This document shows, piece by piece, positions 46,627-57,847 of a stretch of DNA of 64,000 nt. The first letter of the stretch is position 1; every line of letters begins with the position of its first letter. The notes below the pieces were generated by a model. It was not told where the DNA came from. It made no database searches and was given only the letters and a program-made list of their open reading frames with translations. This DNA is from Turbatrix aceti (Eukaryota > Nematoda > Chromadorea > Rhabditida > Panagrolaimidae), in assembly GCA_963969345.1 (NCBI GenBank), contig OZ017766.1, positions 186,001-250,000 on the forward strand. The letters are read 5' to 3'. A program made the translations under genes and the position numbers.

Positions 46627-46841
46627 CTCTTTATGCGAGTGCGGGCAGGGGGATTGATAAAAATTCAAAATGCTGATTTTAGCATAATAATTCTCGGTGG
46701 TTGCGGTTGCTCCACCTTTTTTTTAATTCCACACTGAACCACAACGCGTGCATATTTAGACTCCCTTGTCACCGAATCGACGTACTCAGATTGTCCAACC
46801 TCCTGTAGTCGTTTTGTTCAATTTAAAAGTTTTAAGAAATT

Positions 46842-48054
46842 ATGGACAACTTTACCCTTGGCATGATGGAACTCGTCATCTCAAGCCTCATGTTTGGGTG
46901 CATGTTTGTGCCCCTGAAGAAGTTCAACGCGGGTGACGGCATGTTCTCTCAGTGGGTTACCTCCATGGCAATCCTGATTGTCGGGTACATCTTTGGTATG
47001 GCATATCCCTATCCCGGAATCGAGCCCATAGCTGTTGTCGGTGGCATGATGTGGTCTGCCGGTAATGCAATTACGGTAATTATCATCCGTAAGATGGGCA
47101 TGGCACTCGGAATTTTTATCTGGAACACGGCGAACTGTACCGTATGTTGGCTGATTGGCACGTACGGTCTATTTGGCATCACCGCGAACCCCGCAAGCAA
47201 TTTCCTGCTTACCGGCCTCGGGTTAACATGTATTCTCGGAGGGTTTGATGCCCCCTTAATTTTTTCCTTTTTTGATCAAAAAATTGCAGAGGAGTTCTTT
47301 TTACCCTTGTTAAAAACAACAATTCTGATGCCATTCCCGACACCGCGAACTACGAACTTGCAGGAGCAAGTAGTAGTGCAAAGACGCTGAACATCTTACA
47401 AGGAAGTATTCCTTCAACGTCGGTTACCAACACACCCCTTGCTAAAAAACTAATATTCAAGACTGATAAACTTTTGTATGAAATTTGAAAGTCTTAAATT
47501 TATGAACAATTTTTTTCAGTGGAATAGCAATTTGCATGTTTGCGGGTACCATGTTTGGTCTCTGTGTATTTACGGTTCTCTACATTCAGGATAACTATCC
47601 AGAGGCTCCAAAGTCCGCTTTTCCTTACCTATTTTCTTTTTATTCGGGTGTGTTTTTTATGTCAACAACTATTTTTGTGGTTTATGCAGTCGTGAAGTAA
47701 GTTTAGCGTGTCTTAAAAATTTCTTTATTTTTTCAGTGTTTAAAATTTTTTATCAGCTAAACAAAAAGCATCTTCTTTAGGAGGAATAAACCCCGGATCA
47801 ACCCATCTATCGCACTGCCTGCCATGCTTACCGGCATCATTTGGAGCATTGCCAACGGGCTCATGCTCAACGCAGCATCACTCGTGTCGCCGGCTATCAC
47901 ACAGCCAATATCAACGATGCTTCCCGGTTGCGTTGCCACATTATGGTCCGTATTTTACTTCCGCGAAATTAGGGGACGCAACAACATGCTCCTACTTGTC
48001 GGAGCAATTGGTATCACTCTGTTTGGATCGTTTTGCATCGGACTATCAAAGTGA
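46842..48054 (+). CDS. TMEM144 homologue
   Basis: Multi-pass membrane protein of the TMEM144 family, resembling drug/metabolite and sugar transporters; substrate unknown. Four exons, 46842-47242, 47290-47475, 47520-47696, 47781-48054, encode 345 aa, the same length as the human protein. Seen: GCMFVPLKKFNAGDGMFSQWV (first helix and following loop), GGMMWSAGNAITVIIIRKMGMALGIFIWN, a hydrophilic ~60-residue loop in exon 2, then more helices and GIIWSIANGLMLNAASLVSPAITQPIST with paired internal repeats. The start is the first ATG and fits the family N-terminus. Followed by a 3' hairpin and poly(A) signal at 48168-48217. Confidence 0.95.
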
Positions 48055-48167
48055 ATGTCAATTCACGAACACTCCGCCGTATTGCGATTGAGCAAAGGTC
48101 GTCGAATCTGCGGTATCATTCCGGAGTGCAGTGCACTCGTATAAATATTTATCCTGCGAGAACGTAA

Positions 48168-48217
48168 CCACGTCTTTGATGTTTGCACCGATTACTATCA
48201 AAGACGTGGACAATAAA
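48168..48217 (+). terminator. 3' UTR hairpin and poly(A) signal of TMEM144
   Basis: Perfect 13-bp stem CCACGTCTTTGAT/ATCAAAGACGTGG (48168-48180, 48197-48209) with a 16-nt loop, ending 2 nt before AATAAA (48212-48217). Confidence 0.75.
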
Positions 48218-48387
48218 AATACTTTTTGCAAATCTTAATATTTTTTTACAGTTTCCTTTGTGAAATTTTTTTTAGCTATTATAAAACGCTTGTTTTTTGA
48301 AGACAGAAAATTTAGTGGTTTTCAGTTTTCGATTTTTGACAGAATTACGTTTATTTTTTTTATTGCACCATTACTCAGTGCACTGAA

Positions 48388-48447
48388 AAAAAATTACAAT
48401 ATTAATTGACGCAATTATAATTGCGTCAATTAATATTGTAATTTTTT
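48388..48447. repeat. 60-bp perfect palindrome
   Basis: Every base from 48388 to 48417 pairs with 48447 to 48418, with no spacer; the centre is GCAATTATAATTGC. It may be the remnant of a tiny palindromic MITE. Confidence 0.95.
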
Positions 48448-48656
48448 AAACCAAATGTATGATTCTTTTATTATATTCAGTTTTAAAAATCACAATACAA
48501 TTCTTCGTTGCATATTAACCAATTACCATATCACCGGTGGTGTCATGCACCGGGGTCAAAGCTACGTTAATACATACAGTAAGTGCAATATTTTTAAGCT
48601 CATAGACAGTTTAAAAAACAACAATAAATGGAAATATCACTCACGCCGTCGCACAT

Positions 48657-49916
48657 TCAGTGAAGCTTTTTTAGCAGATCTTTGTAGTTGTCCGACTGCA
48701 GGAAACGAACATATGGATCGTTTTTAAGAACCTGTTCGACGTGTTTAACAGCGTCGTCGAAGAGAGTGACATCCATGTCTCTGTCTTTGATTTTCTGTAT
48801 CAAGTTTTGTCGGAGATTGAATGGCAGAAAAACCTAAAAAAAATGTATCCGTTTTTTTCAAACAAAAATATAATTTTCAGTCTGGTGAATAAAAATACGC
48901 GGTTTTTGTTAGTTGCCATGGGGAACTGTTTACCTCATTGTTGCACCCTTCGGACAAAAACTGTTGCATAATGCTTCGAGCCATGTTGAGCATAGCCTGG
49001 GACTTGTTCTTTACATTTTTGAACTCTTTGACTGCTTCCCAAAATCGAAGATTTTCCTCCGCATGAACCTGGGCTAAGTACTGCCGAAAGTGGTGACGCC
49101 CGACTTGGTTGCCGAGCAGCGCTTCGAAACTCGTCTTCCATCGCTCGGCGTAAGCACGAGGAAGGAGGTTTTCCAGGAAGCGCTGGTACAAAGGTGACCT
49201 CCGGAATCGAGGAAACTGGTCGCTTTCTAGCAGCTTGTTGACCTCCTTTATCGCTGGATCAATGACTTTTCTGTCCTCTGTTTGGCCTGTTGCAAACTCC
49301 ATAATTTTCTGAAAAGAACACATTATTTAAAAATTTTATATTTACAATTGCAAACATTTTTGGCGACCCCACTGATGTTAATGTACGGCTCGTAGGCCTC
49401 CATGATGTCATTCAAGCCCTTGCGAAACTCTTCACTGTCCTTGACTTTCTGTAACTCTTGCATCCGTTCGATAAAAATTAGATTTTCTTCGGCGAGGGAT
49501 TCGTAGAGGAAGCACCTAAACAATTGCTTTCCAATCTTGTCGTTCATGATCTCGGCGACTGTTGAACTGCTCCACGAAGCGGCCCTGGGATAGTCCAAAC
49601 CACTGGTGTCGGGCATTTCAGGTGCAGGGCGATTGCTGATTTCATCGCCACTGAACATCTTGACCATAGAATCTGGAATCGCGAATTTTGATGTTCCGTT
49701 CGAATGATTTGAATTCGACTGAAGCGTAGAAGTCGATGCCGAGTTTGAATTATTCGGCTCTGGGGTCTTTAGACTGTTTTTACTGGGAGACTGGGGACTC
49801 AATACAAAGTTTTCTGTCGACGCCGATGCCTGAGGTGGAGGAGACGGTGAGTCGGTAGACGGAGTTCCGGGTATCGGTCTGAAATGAAGAAATCCACGTG
49901 GAAAGCAATGCGACAT
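48657..49916 (-). CDS. Regulator of G-protein signalling with two RGS domains
   Basis: GTPase-activating protein for heterotrimeric G-alpha. Exons 49916-49356, 49308-48934, 48833-48657 encode 370 aa. The N-terminal ~110 residues are Ser/Pro/Asn-rich. RGS domain 1 spans ~125-235 (LFRCFLYESLAEENLIFIER ... YQRFLENLLP) and domain 2 ~240-370 (SFEALLGNQVGRHHFRQYL, AEENLRFWEAVKEFK, LFDDAVKHV, DPYVRFLQSDNYKDLL). Two tandem RGS domains are known in C. elegans RGS-3; orthology is inferred. The start may lie in an unseen upstream exon, because CTTCATTTCAG at ~49880 is a good acceptor inside the present N-terminus. Convergent with TMEM144. Confidence 0.88.
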
Positions 49917-51107
49917 GGCGTTTCTTTTGAAGAGTTAAAAATTGGTTACAAGTTAATAACTACCAGCCAGACAGTGGGAAGACAAACGTCGAGAGTGCCA
50001 AACGACAATCAGAACTCTAATCATTGGCACTTCAGCGGCACTGCACAAAGGGTTAGCAAGACGATGCACACCTCTTCTTTCCTGACGTCAATAAGATAAA
50101 TAAGTGCCGCCACGAAGGAAAGTGCAGCGACGCAACCGGCATGTACCTAACTACCTACCTGACCTCCTTTCTCACAGGCAATACAACTATTATAGCAGCA
50201 AAGAATGACAACAAAAAACCGTTTTTGAACGTGGAGCACATCGGAGAGGGAAACTGGAAGACAAGTGAGAGGGCACCAGCACGTAAAATATAGGAAAACA
50301 TACTAATAATTGCGAGTAATGGCCGTGTTTTGAATAAAAACATACTATAATATACCCTTTTTACCTCTAATTTACTGAATTGTTGTGCGTGTTGTAAAAA
50401 TTTGTTTGCAGAAAATTGTTGGAGGCCAGGGATAAACGAGCATTACAATTGACTAAAAGGGTAAAAAGAACAAAGGCTTCAAGTACTGTTACATCGTGGT
50501 AAGATACACAGTCTTAAGGCTCAAGCAGCAAAAGACACAGGTGTTTTGTACACGCCGGTTAAGTACATAGCTTACCGTTGCTCTTTTCAGAACCGGAAAA
50601 TACCCCCTATTGAGATAGCTATCGGTTGAAATTAAGAAAAGTGGACTATGATCGCGGTCCTGACAGCAACAATGCTCTTCACACAAATGTTCCATGTTCC
50701 CCTTCATCCACCTTAGAAATGGTGGATTCAATACAACATGGCATTTAAAGGAGCACAGATGTACATAAAACACCAGGGCGACAGTGGAACGAACAAATAT
50801 TGTGTAATTGCACCTTCATCCTACGCAGCCCAACCCCCTATCGTAAAAATTGACAACGCTAACACGCATGGTGAAAAAAGGTTAGCCCCCTTTGACGTAA
50901 TTTCAGACACGGAAAAAATATAAAAAAATATTTACGAATGTTTTACAAGGAAATAAAGTAATATTTAATTACGCCCGTTGACTTGTTTATTATACCTAAT
51001 GTTTTCTTCAAGATGTTATATAATTTTAACATACTTGTGTAGCAAAGTGTCAACAAGTATGAATCAAAAATTCTTTAAGTGAAGTCACTTTCAGATTTAT
51101 TTGTGCA
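49917..51107. other. Upstream region of the RGS gene
   Basis: No gene supported. Open frames at 50155-50343, 50489-50773 and 50738-50923 lack family features and splice context. AT content rises towards 51000. Confidence 0.4.
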
Positions 51108-51166
51108 CAAGGATGTCAACAGGCCGAATTTTTGTTGGCCAAGGTGTTGCATTTGAACTATTTACG

Positions 51167-51649
51167 CTAGGGGTTTGTCCAGGGGGGGGGAGGGGGGTCA
51201 GTCCAAAAATGACGGAAAATGATGGAGGGGAGAGGGGGGTACTGCTCAAAATGACGTCATTAAAAAATTTCAAGAAATGGCTTACGAATTTTCTAAATTT
51301 CAGTTTTTTTTGTCAAAATGCGCTGAAAACTGACTGTTCTTGTTCCAATATAATTGTTTCACCAATCATTTTTTTAAATATGACCGACTCCGAACAGGCT
51401 TCTTAAAAAAACATAATAACTACACAATAATTTCGGCATATAGTTTTCGAAAGTAGTTTTTAGCAAAATTGATAAACCAAAACTTGCAAAAAAAACACTA
51501 AAAAATGACAAATTTTTTTTCAAAATGACGTCATTTAGGGGGGGGGGGGTCCGGGGTGCCCCCCCTTGCAATGACGACCGATGACAAAGGGGGGAGGGGG
51601 GTAAAAAATCTACGATTTTGCGATGACGTAATTTCTGGACAAGCTCTAG
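51167..51649. mobile_element. TGACGTCA-word element inside L1
   Basis: Ends CTAGGGGTTTGTCCAG and, reverse-complemented, CTAGAGCTTGTCCAG. Both subterminal zones hold G-runs and many ATGACGTCAT or ATGACG words, identical to the CREB-type palindrome. No clean flanking duplication was found. Confidence 0.75.
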
Positions 51650-51784
51650 CCGCGCAGAATAAAGAATAGTCCGAATAAGCAGTACTTATTTTGCACTGCT
51701 TATTTTCTTCATTTTAAGCAATGAATTATTTTCATGAAAATAAGAACAAGCAAATTGGGCGGTGCTTATTTTCATGATTTTAAT

Positions 51785-52739
51785 CAAGGTGTTGCATCGC
51801 GCTCGCTCATGCTCGCGCGGGCGGCTCGCTCACGGACTTGAGCGGGCCGCTCAATGAATTTGAATAGCGGCCGCTTTCGTGAGCGCCCGCTCACGCTCAG
51901 GATGTAGCGGCCGCTCACCAAGGTGTTGCAAATCGTGTACACGAAGCTATTAGGCGACGTCGTGTCGTGTAGCTTTGAATTTGCCTACACGACGCGATCG
52001 TCGTGTGCTACACGACGTCGCCTCGTGCGATCGTGTAGCTGTTACACGACACGACACGGTATGCCGCTTTTCGACAGCCAAATTATGTAAAATTTGACAA
52101 TTTTTTACTTCTTTTTTTTTATTCTATAGAAAAATGTTCCACGTGTTATCATTCTGATCGAAATTTTGCCTTGAAACCTTCCTAAACGTCGTGTCGTGTA
52201 GCTCGCCTCGTGTCGTCGTGTAGCTTTCAAACCTACACGACAGGCGACGTCGTGTAGTACACGACATCGCCTCCTACACGACATCAAAATCTTACACGAG
52301 TTCAAATTAACATTTTTGCGCTACACAAAATGCAACACCTTGCCGCTCACCCGCTCTCGGGAGCGGGAGCGGCCGCTCTCGAGAGCGGCCGCCCAAGTCA
52401 GATTTCAAGGAATAAGCGGACGCTTATATTTTTTTCAGTGAAAATAAGCAATCCATGAAATTTTCTGTTGAGGAATCAATATTTTTTGCATAAGTATTCC
52501 GCAAAATCACTCATTTGAGGTAATTTCCAGAGCAACGCTTATGAAAGCGGATGATTTCCAGAGCACCGCTCTCGGGAGCGGAAGCGGCCGCTCTCGAGAG
52601 CGGCCGCTCAACTGTTTTTTTTGAGCGTCCGCTCTCGTGAGCGGCCGCTCAACTTTTTGGATGAGCGGAAGCTACGTTGAGCGCCCGCTTTCGAATCATT
52701 CCGCTCCGCCCGCGCTCGGGAGCGCGATGCAACACCTTG
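51785..52739. mobile_element. Nested block, level L2 (GCGGCCGC-word hAT-type MITE)
   Basis: Ends CAAGGTGTTGCATCGCGCTC and its mirror, with perfect 8-bp duplication ATTTTAAT (51777-51784, 52740-52747). The interior is arrays of GAGAGCGGCCGCTC and GAGCGGGCCGCTC words. L3 is inserted at 51919. Confidence 0.95.
51919..52342. mobile_element. Nested block, level L3 (TACACGACG-word hAT-type MITE)
   Basis: Ends CAAGGTGTTGCAAATC and AAAATGCAACACCTTG with perfect 8-bp duplication CCGCTCAC (51911-51918, 52343-52350), itself a word of the L2 host. Arrays of CGTGTCGTGTAGC/GCTACACGACG fill both subterminal zones; ~120 bp in the middle are unique. Confidence 0.95.
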
Positions 52740-52779
52740 ATTTTAATACCTCATTAGAATAAAGCTGCTTAAATAAAGC

Positions 52780-53112
52780 CGATTTTTACAACTTCGAATT
52801 TTGCAACTTTTTTCATAACTTCGATTTTGACAACTAACTTCGATTTTTGCAATTGAATAAATATAACGTATTTTTGTCATAATGCTGATAAGATCGTTTG
52901 AAAGTGTTTTTCATTTCCTCTGGCAAAGTCTGGCAACGCCACAGTTGCTTCAGAGCCCCCGAAAGCCCCGTTCACGTCATTTTTTTAATATTGCAAAAAT
53001 CGAAGTTAGTTGTCAAAATCGAAGTTATGAAAAAAGGTTGCAAAATTCGAAGTTGTAAAAATCGAAGTTGCAAAAACCGAAGTTGCAAAATTCGAAGTAG
53101 TGTCACTAAACC
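52780..53112. mobile_element. CTTCGAA-word element, copy 1 (left end missing)
   Basis: Arrays of ACTTCGAATTTTGCAA on the left and reverse words on the right, with a ~150-bp middle identical to 57413-57760. The right end GTAGTGTCACTAAACC is present; the expected left GGTTTAGTG end is absent. Confidence 0.85.
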
Positions 53113-53360
53113 AAATTTTACATGCGGGTTATTTTTCTCCCCCTGATGTCGAAAATAAGCAAAATAAGCAGGACTGGAAACCAGCAGTATTATTTTTTTG
53201 AAAATAATTCACTGCCTATTTTTGAACAAAATAAGCTGTACAAATAGTCGCAGATTATTTTGCGCGGCTTGTGCTACGCAGAATCGAAAATTTACATTGG
53301 CAGGAGGTAAGCAGCAAAAATAAGCTATCCAAATGCAACACCTTGTTGTCGGCCCGACTA

Positions 53361-53430
53361 GGGTTTCAGCCCCTCCCCCCCCCCGCCCCCAAATCGGGTC
53401 GGGGACGGGAGCAGTCGGGGGCAGAGGTAG
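53361..53430. repeat. C-rich repeat, third copy
   Basis: CTAGGGTTTCAGC, a C-run, then AAATCGGGTCGGGG and CAGTCGGGGGCAGAGG. Compare 34425-34475 and 38463-38610. Confidence 0.6.
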
Positions 53431-53450
53431 ATTGTAAATTTGCACTACAA

Positions 53451-53495
53451 CTAAACTCGAGCCAGAAATTTAGGTCTCTTCTGGCTCGAGTTTAG
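53451..53495. repeat. 17-bp perfect stem hairpin
   Basis: CTAAACTCGAGCCAGAA and its exact reverse complement separated by 11 nt. Confidence 0.9.
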
Positions 53496-53994
53496 ACAAA
53501 AAGAATACCACATTCTCACAATTTTTAGGGAAAAAAATCTCTCATCAGCCGATTTCTTTTTGAAACACAACATAAAAAAAAAGACTGTTACTTATGTCAA
53601 ATAATTCATACCTTTTACATTCCTTTAAAATGAATATAAAATGATGTCGTTAGTACGTTGAAATAAATTCATTATATTTATTACCACAAGCAGTTTTTCA
53701 TGCTAAGCATAAAAAACTAAATAAAATTAAAAGCATCAACAGCGTGTTCATAAAATATGAAAAAAATAGATTACAGCTTTGCAGAAAACTACCTGAGTAA
53801 ATCTTTAAACTTAAAAATATCCAAAAAAAGTCATCTGACATCAGATGCAACTGGTCGACGACCCATTGTGAAGTGCGTCAGAAACTCAAGTAGACTTGAG
53901 AAAAAAAAGACACCTGCTTGACGAGTTGTCCATTTATGCATAAACATTTAATGAACTATTTGACCGAATCAAGCACTGACATGTTAGCCGACAC

Positions 53995-54050
53995 TGACTT
54001 GTTATTAGTGCGGCACGTTTCCTATCACGTGCCGCACGAATAACAAGTCA
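53995..54050. repeat. 24-bp stem hairpin, small-RNA-like
   Basis: Arms 53995-54018 and 54027-54050 pair at 23 of 24 positions around an 8-nt loop. The size is near that of a miRNA stem but there is no evidence of expression. Confidence 0.8.
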
Positions 54051-57000
54051 TCAGAATCAGAATCGTGCCCCGGCACCGTGTCGATTTTTTTTTGTTTCTT
54101 CACCGACAACACTACATCACTTGGTAGGCAATTTCGTAGCCTACTTTAAAAAACTATACTTTTTTTCATACGTACATATTTACTACATACGTGCATACAT
54201 AAAGAACCCGTCAATCAATCAAAGCTATCTGGTGGGAATTGCAGTTTTTGGCAGGAAAGGTGAGGTCTCATTGTTAGAATTGATTCAAAAAAACTACACT
54301 TGTGATAGGAAACTGGTTTATAAATACAAAATATTTATGATAATCAGATCTGTCAACAAGTAATCAAACTAAAAAAAATCATCCAAATTGGCGATGATGG
54401 TAAACCAGTCAGTTGCCGCAACTCATAAAACCACACTGTCTGCTGTATGATTTGACAAAACCAATGAGAGTTCTGTGCCAATGGTTAATCTGATACCCGT
54501 CTTACCATAAAGGTGACTTTTTTCTTTCATAAACAGAGATTATTTGATTATTTGATCGTGCGCGCAAATCTTCTTAATCTTCTAATTCAGGTCCTTTCAT
54601 ACAGCATACTGTATACCTGAGCGCCAGACAATTGACGTATCTTAGAAACATTGAATTTTATAAAAAAATGTGCTTTCCGGTGTGGCTGTAAGCGCAACTC
54701 ATTCAACGAAATACAAATAAGAGCTGTATTGTTCTAAACAGTGGCACCTAAAGCCGATAGAATGACTGTAGAAAAACAAAATTATATTAATTTACAGTGT
54801 TTTTGGTGTATCATACTCTGAATTTTATCTTGCTGCCTGGCTGTCAGTCAAAACTCATTAAGACATAAGAACAAACTTAATTTGAAACAATTTTTGTGCA
54901 CGACAAACGCAGAAAAAAAATTTAATACGATAAGAAACAAATTTTTTATAGTTTGGTTATATTCAATTGTACAACCTGTTGCGAATGCGAGGCATCATGG
55001 CAATTCCTCTTCTCGTTTTTGCATAATTCAAAAAGTTTTTTACTTTCTTGCAACCAAAATTATATCAGAAAAGCACAAACTAAAAAAATATGTTTTTATT
55101 GACTTAGATTCTTTTTATGTATGTATAATAAATATTCCAAATCCTCTCTAAACAATTGCGAGTAATTCATTTCCTTTGCATTAAAAATAATTCAATCATG
55201 ACAATAAAAATTGTATGAAGTAAAAAAACTTACTTGATGTGATCATCGTTAACAAGTCTTCTCTCTGTTTCGCAGTACGTCCGCCACATCGTAGCTCAAA
55301 GTAAAACCAGCAGTGGTTAGCCGTTTGCACAATTCAACTATAGAACAATGGGGCACGTCCTTCACCAATGAAAACAGCAAAAATGTTTGGTATAAGGCTA
55401 TCGTGGCTCGACTGAGCAGACTGATATATTTGCGAAGTGGTATCCGTTTCGTCGTCGGGATGCGGTCTAATGAAAAACGAAAGACTTCGGTGGTATTTAT
55501 TTTCGAATTTCCACGCGTCAAACAAAAGCGGAGCACAAAAAATGTCTGTTGACGTCAAAAAATCTTACTTGGAATGACAAAACATAACAATAAATTGGAT
55601 TAGATAGTCACGCAAAGACACTACCAATAATGTTATAGTTGCATAACACTTTAGAGTGTGAAAGGTGGTAACAAAAGACGCCCTTTGCGCACGGGCACAA
55701 GCACTCAAGGCATGGAAAATACAAAAACAATGTCAAGTTTCTAGTAAACTATACAATGCCAATAAATGCATAATTATTTTTAAACGCTAATTCTTAAATC
55801 TCACTTTTAAGAGTTTTAAATGTTTAAAAACATTCGTACTCGATTTTTTGAAATGTATAGTTAAAACCCATATTGTTTTTGGTTTAAGATTAATTCCAAT
55901 TATATTTTTATCAAAATAACATGAAATACGAACATTCATAATTTGAATATTTGTCGTAATATTAATATTAATCTTTCTCGTAAAAAAATTGTAATTCTAA
56001 AAAAAATATGAAAAGATATTATGAAAAAATAGGAAGCTCTTAAAGCCAAAAATATAGAAAAACCGAGACTCCTGATTAGCTTTTATACAAGGTTCCGTGA
56101 ACGATGAAGCAATGTACATTCAAGTCAGGAGGTGCCGTAACTTCAATAACTACGTTTTATCACAATGTCAGGCAGTCATTGGTCGCGGTCCCAGGACGCA
56201 GTGAGTGAGAGCCGGTGTTTTATTGAAAAGCAAGCCAAAAAGGCCTGAGGGGAACAAAATTCGGACAATAGTGCGCATTACGTACGCCAAGTGGTAAGAG
56301 GTTAAGTACTGCTAAGAGTCCGAAATAAAAAGAATCGTAAAAATTGTTGTAAATTCTTTGCGTCGAAAACGTGATTTTCAGGATAGAAGGTTTTGAAGGG
56401 CAAAAAGAGTTTTAGCAGCGGCAACTAAATTTTTCTGAACAGAAGCGAAACAGAAACTTAGAAGAATGTGTATTTTCACCTTGGTATTTACATGTAAAAC
56501 ACGTTCAAGTGTGAGATTAAATTTTTAATTTGTCAGAAGTAGTGCATATGTTAATCGTGGTAACAGAAAAAGTTTACCTGAAAAAGTCAGTAACTATTTT
56601 AACAAGTTTTGATTTTTCCACAAAATCAAATGCAAAGCTGTGCCCCTTAAAAATTCACATTTTTTATACATTAATCAAAAGCAGAAAACGAAAAAACATA
56701 TTTTAGTACGAACAACATCTATCACCCCTGTAAAAGAAAAAGGGAAGCACGGCGATTGACGCGGAGTATGAGCATAGCGGTGAACTCGTATTATTTCAAA
56801 TATTATAAAAAAATGAATACAGCCCAGTATAAGTTGTTATCGTGCTAACTGCATACTGCTTTCCTACCTCAGGTAAGACGGAGATTGGGCCTACTCCAGT
56901 AACTGGTATTTTCTTACAGGTACTTAACGACAGTGATAATAAATATTTACATATTGTGCCGTTATTTTTTTCTGCCTTGACGTCGTCAAATCACATTTAT

Positions 57001-57412
57001 TTTTATCGAGGTCCTCAAATCCCATTTATTTTTATTTTTATCGAGGTTGCACAAGTACGTGGTTCGACAGAGACTATTTAAAAATGAACAACTTCGTGTC
57101 GTACAAATTCTACCTAAATTTATACTTTTCCCCGTACTAATGAGGAAAATTGAAAGTTTATATTGATTTTAAAGGAGGTTCAAATATCAAATTTTACAGA
57201 AGACAAAAAAAATAAATGTGTAAAGCAGGTAGTTAGACAAGCAGGTATGTACTTCATCGCTATTTTTTATCGGGTATTCAGGTAAAGCCGCGTTGCCATT
57301 CATTATTATTCCCTTGTGGCCGCCAACATAAGTGCGCTGACTTGTATGCATGTGCACATGCGCGGGTGTGTTCAATAAAATGCTCGCAGATATAGTCAAT
57401 AAGAAAAAAAAA
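54051..57412. other. Gene-poor AT-rich region
   Basis: About 3.4 kb without a supported gene. Overlapping minus-strand frames at 55249-55558 (95 and 74 codons) have no known domain. No tRNA, long inverted repeat or retroelement domain was recognised. Confidence 0.5.
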
Positions 57413-57760
57413 GGTTTAGTGACACTACTTCGAATTTTGCAACTTCGATTATTGCAACTTCGATTTTTACAACTTCGAATTTTGCAAGTTTTTTCATAAC
57501 TTCGATTTTGACAACTAACTTCGATTTTTGCAATTGAATAAATATAACGTATTTTTGTCATAATGCTGATAAGATCGTTTGAAAGTGTTTTTCATTTCCT
57601 CTGGCAAAGTCTGGCAACGCCACAGTTGCTTCAGAGCCCCCGAAAGCCCCGTTCACGTCATTTTTTTAATATTGCAAAAATCGAAGTTATGAAAAAAGTT
57701 GCAAAATTCGAAATTGTAAAAATCGAAGTTGCAAAAACCGAAGTTGGTTTTCACTAAACC
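57413..57760. mobile_element. CTTCGAA-word element, copy 2
   Basis: Left end GGTTTAGTGACACTACTTCG and right end GTTGGTTTTCACTAAACC. Arrays of CTTCGATTTTTGCAA words flank a unique middle near-identical to 52780-53112. It sits in an A-run, so the target duplication cannot be read. Confidence 0.9.
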
Positions 57761-57847
57761 AAAAAAGGTTAAAATACGTTATGCACTTTTTTGTTTTTTC
57801 AGATGTTATTGTGATTGCAAATTTTATTATATTTTATGCCTTGGGGG

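Larger units (their letters stand above)
45827..46645. mobile_element. Composite inverted-repeat element, CCCGCACTCGCAT family
   Basis: Left end CCCGCACTCGCATAAGGAGC, right end ATGCGAGTGCGGG. GGAGCACTAAAGGAGCAC words are repeated inside. A smaller palindromic copy (46084-46220, CCCGCACTAGCAT ends) and a hAT-type MITE (46242-46626) lie within it. Confidence 0.75.
51140..53345. mobile_element. Nested block, level L1 (AAAATAAGC-word element)
   Basis: Ends CAAGGTGTTGCATTTG... and ...AAATGCAACACCTTG. The flanking 8 bp are TTGTTGGC (51132-51139) and TTGTCGGC (53346-53353), 7 of 8 identical. Its own interior is arrays of AAAATAAGC/GCTTATTTT at ~51660-51780 and ~53150-53330. It contains L2, the TGACGTCA element and the CTTCGAA array. 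Confidence 0.88.
51108..53360. mobile_element. Outer host of the nested block (partial)
   Basis: CAAGGATGTCAACAGGCCG at 51108-51126 followed by AATTTTTGT is the same family end as the intron fragment at 31621-31649. The copy is split by element L1 at 51140. After L1 the sequence resumes with TTGTCGGCCCGAC. The right end is not defined; a C-rich repeat starts at ~53361. Confidence 0.5.

Noticed and set aside
55249..55558. Two overlapping minus-strand ORFs as a terminal exon
   Set aside because: Neither shows a recognisable family, and the two frames overlap; evidence is too weak to call.
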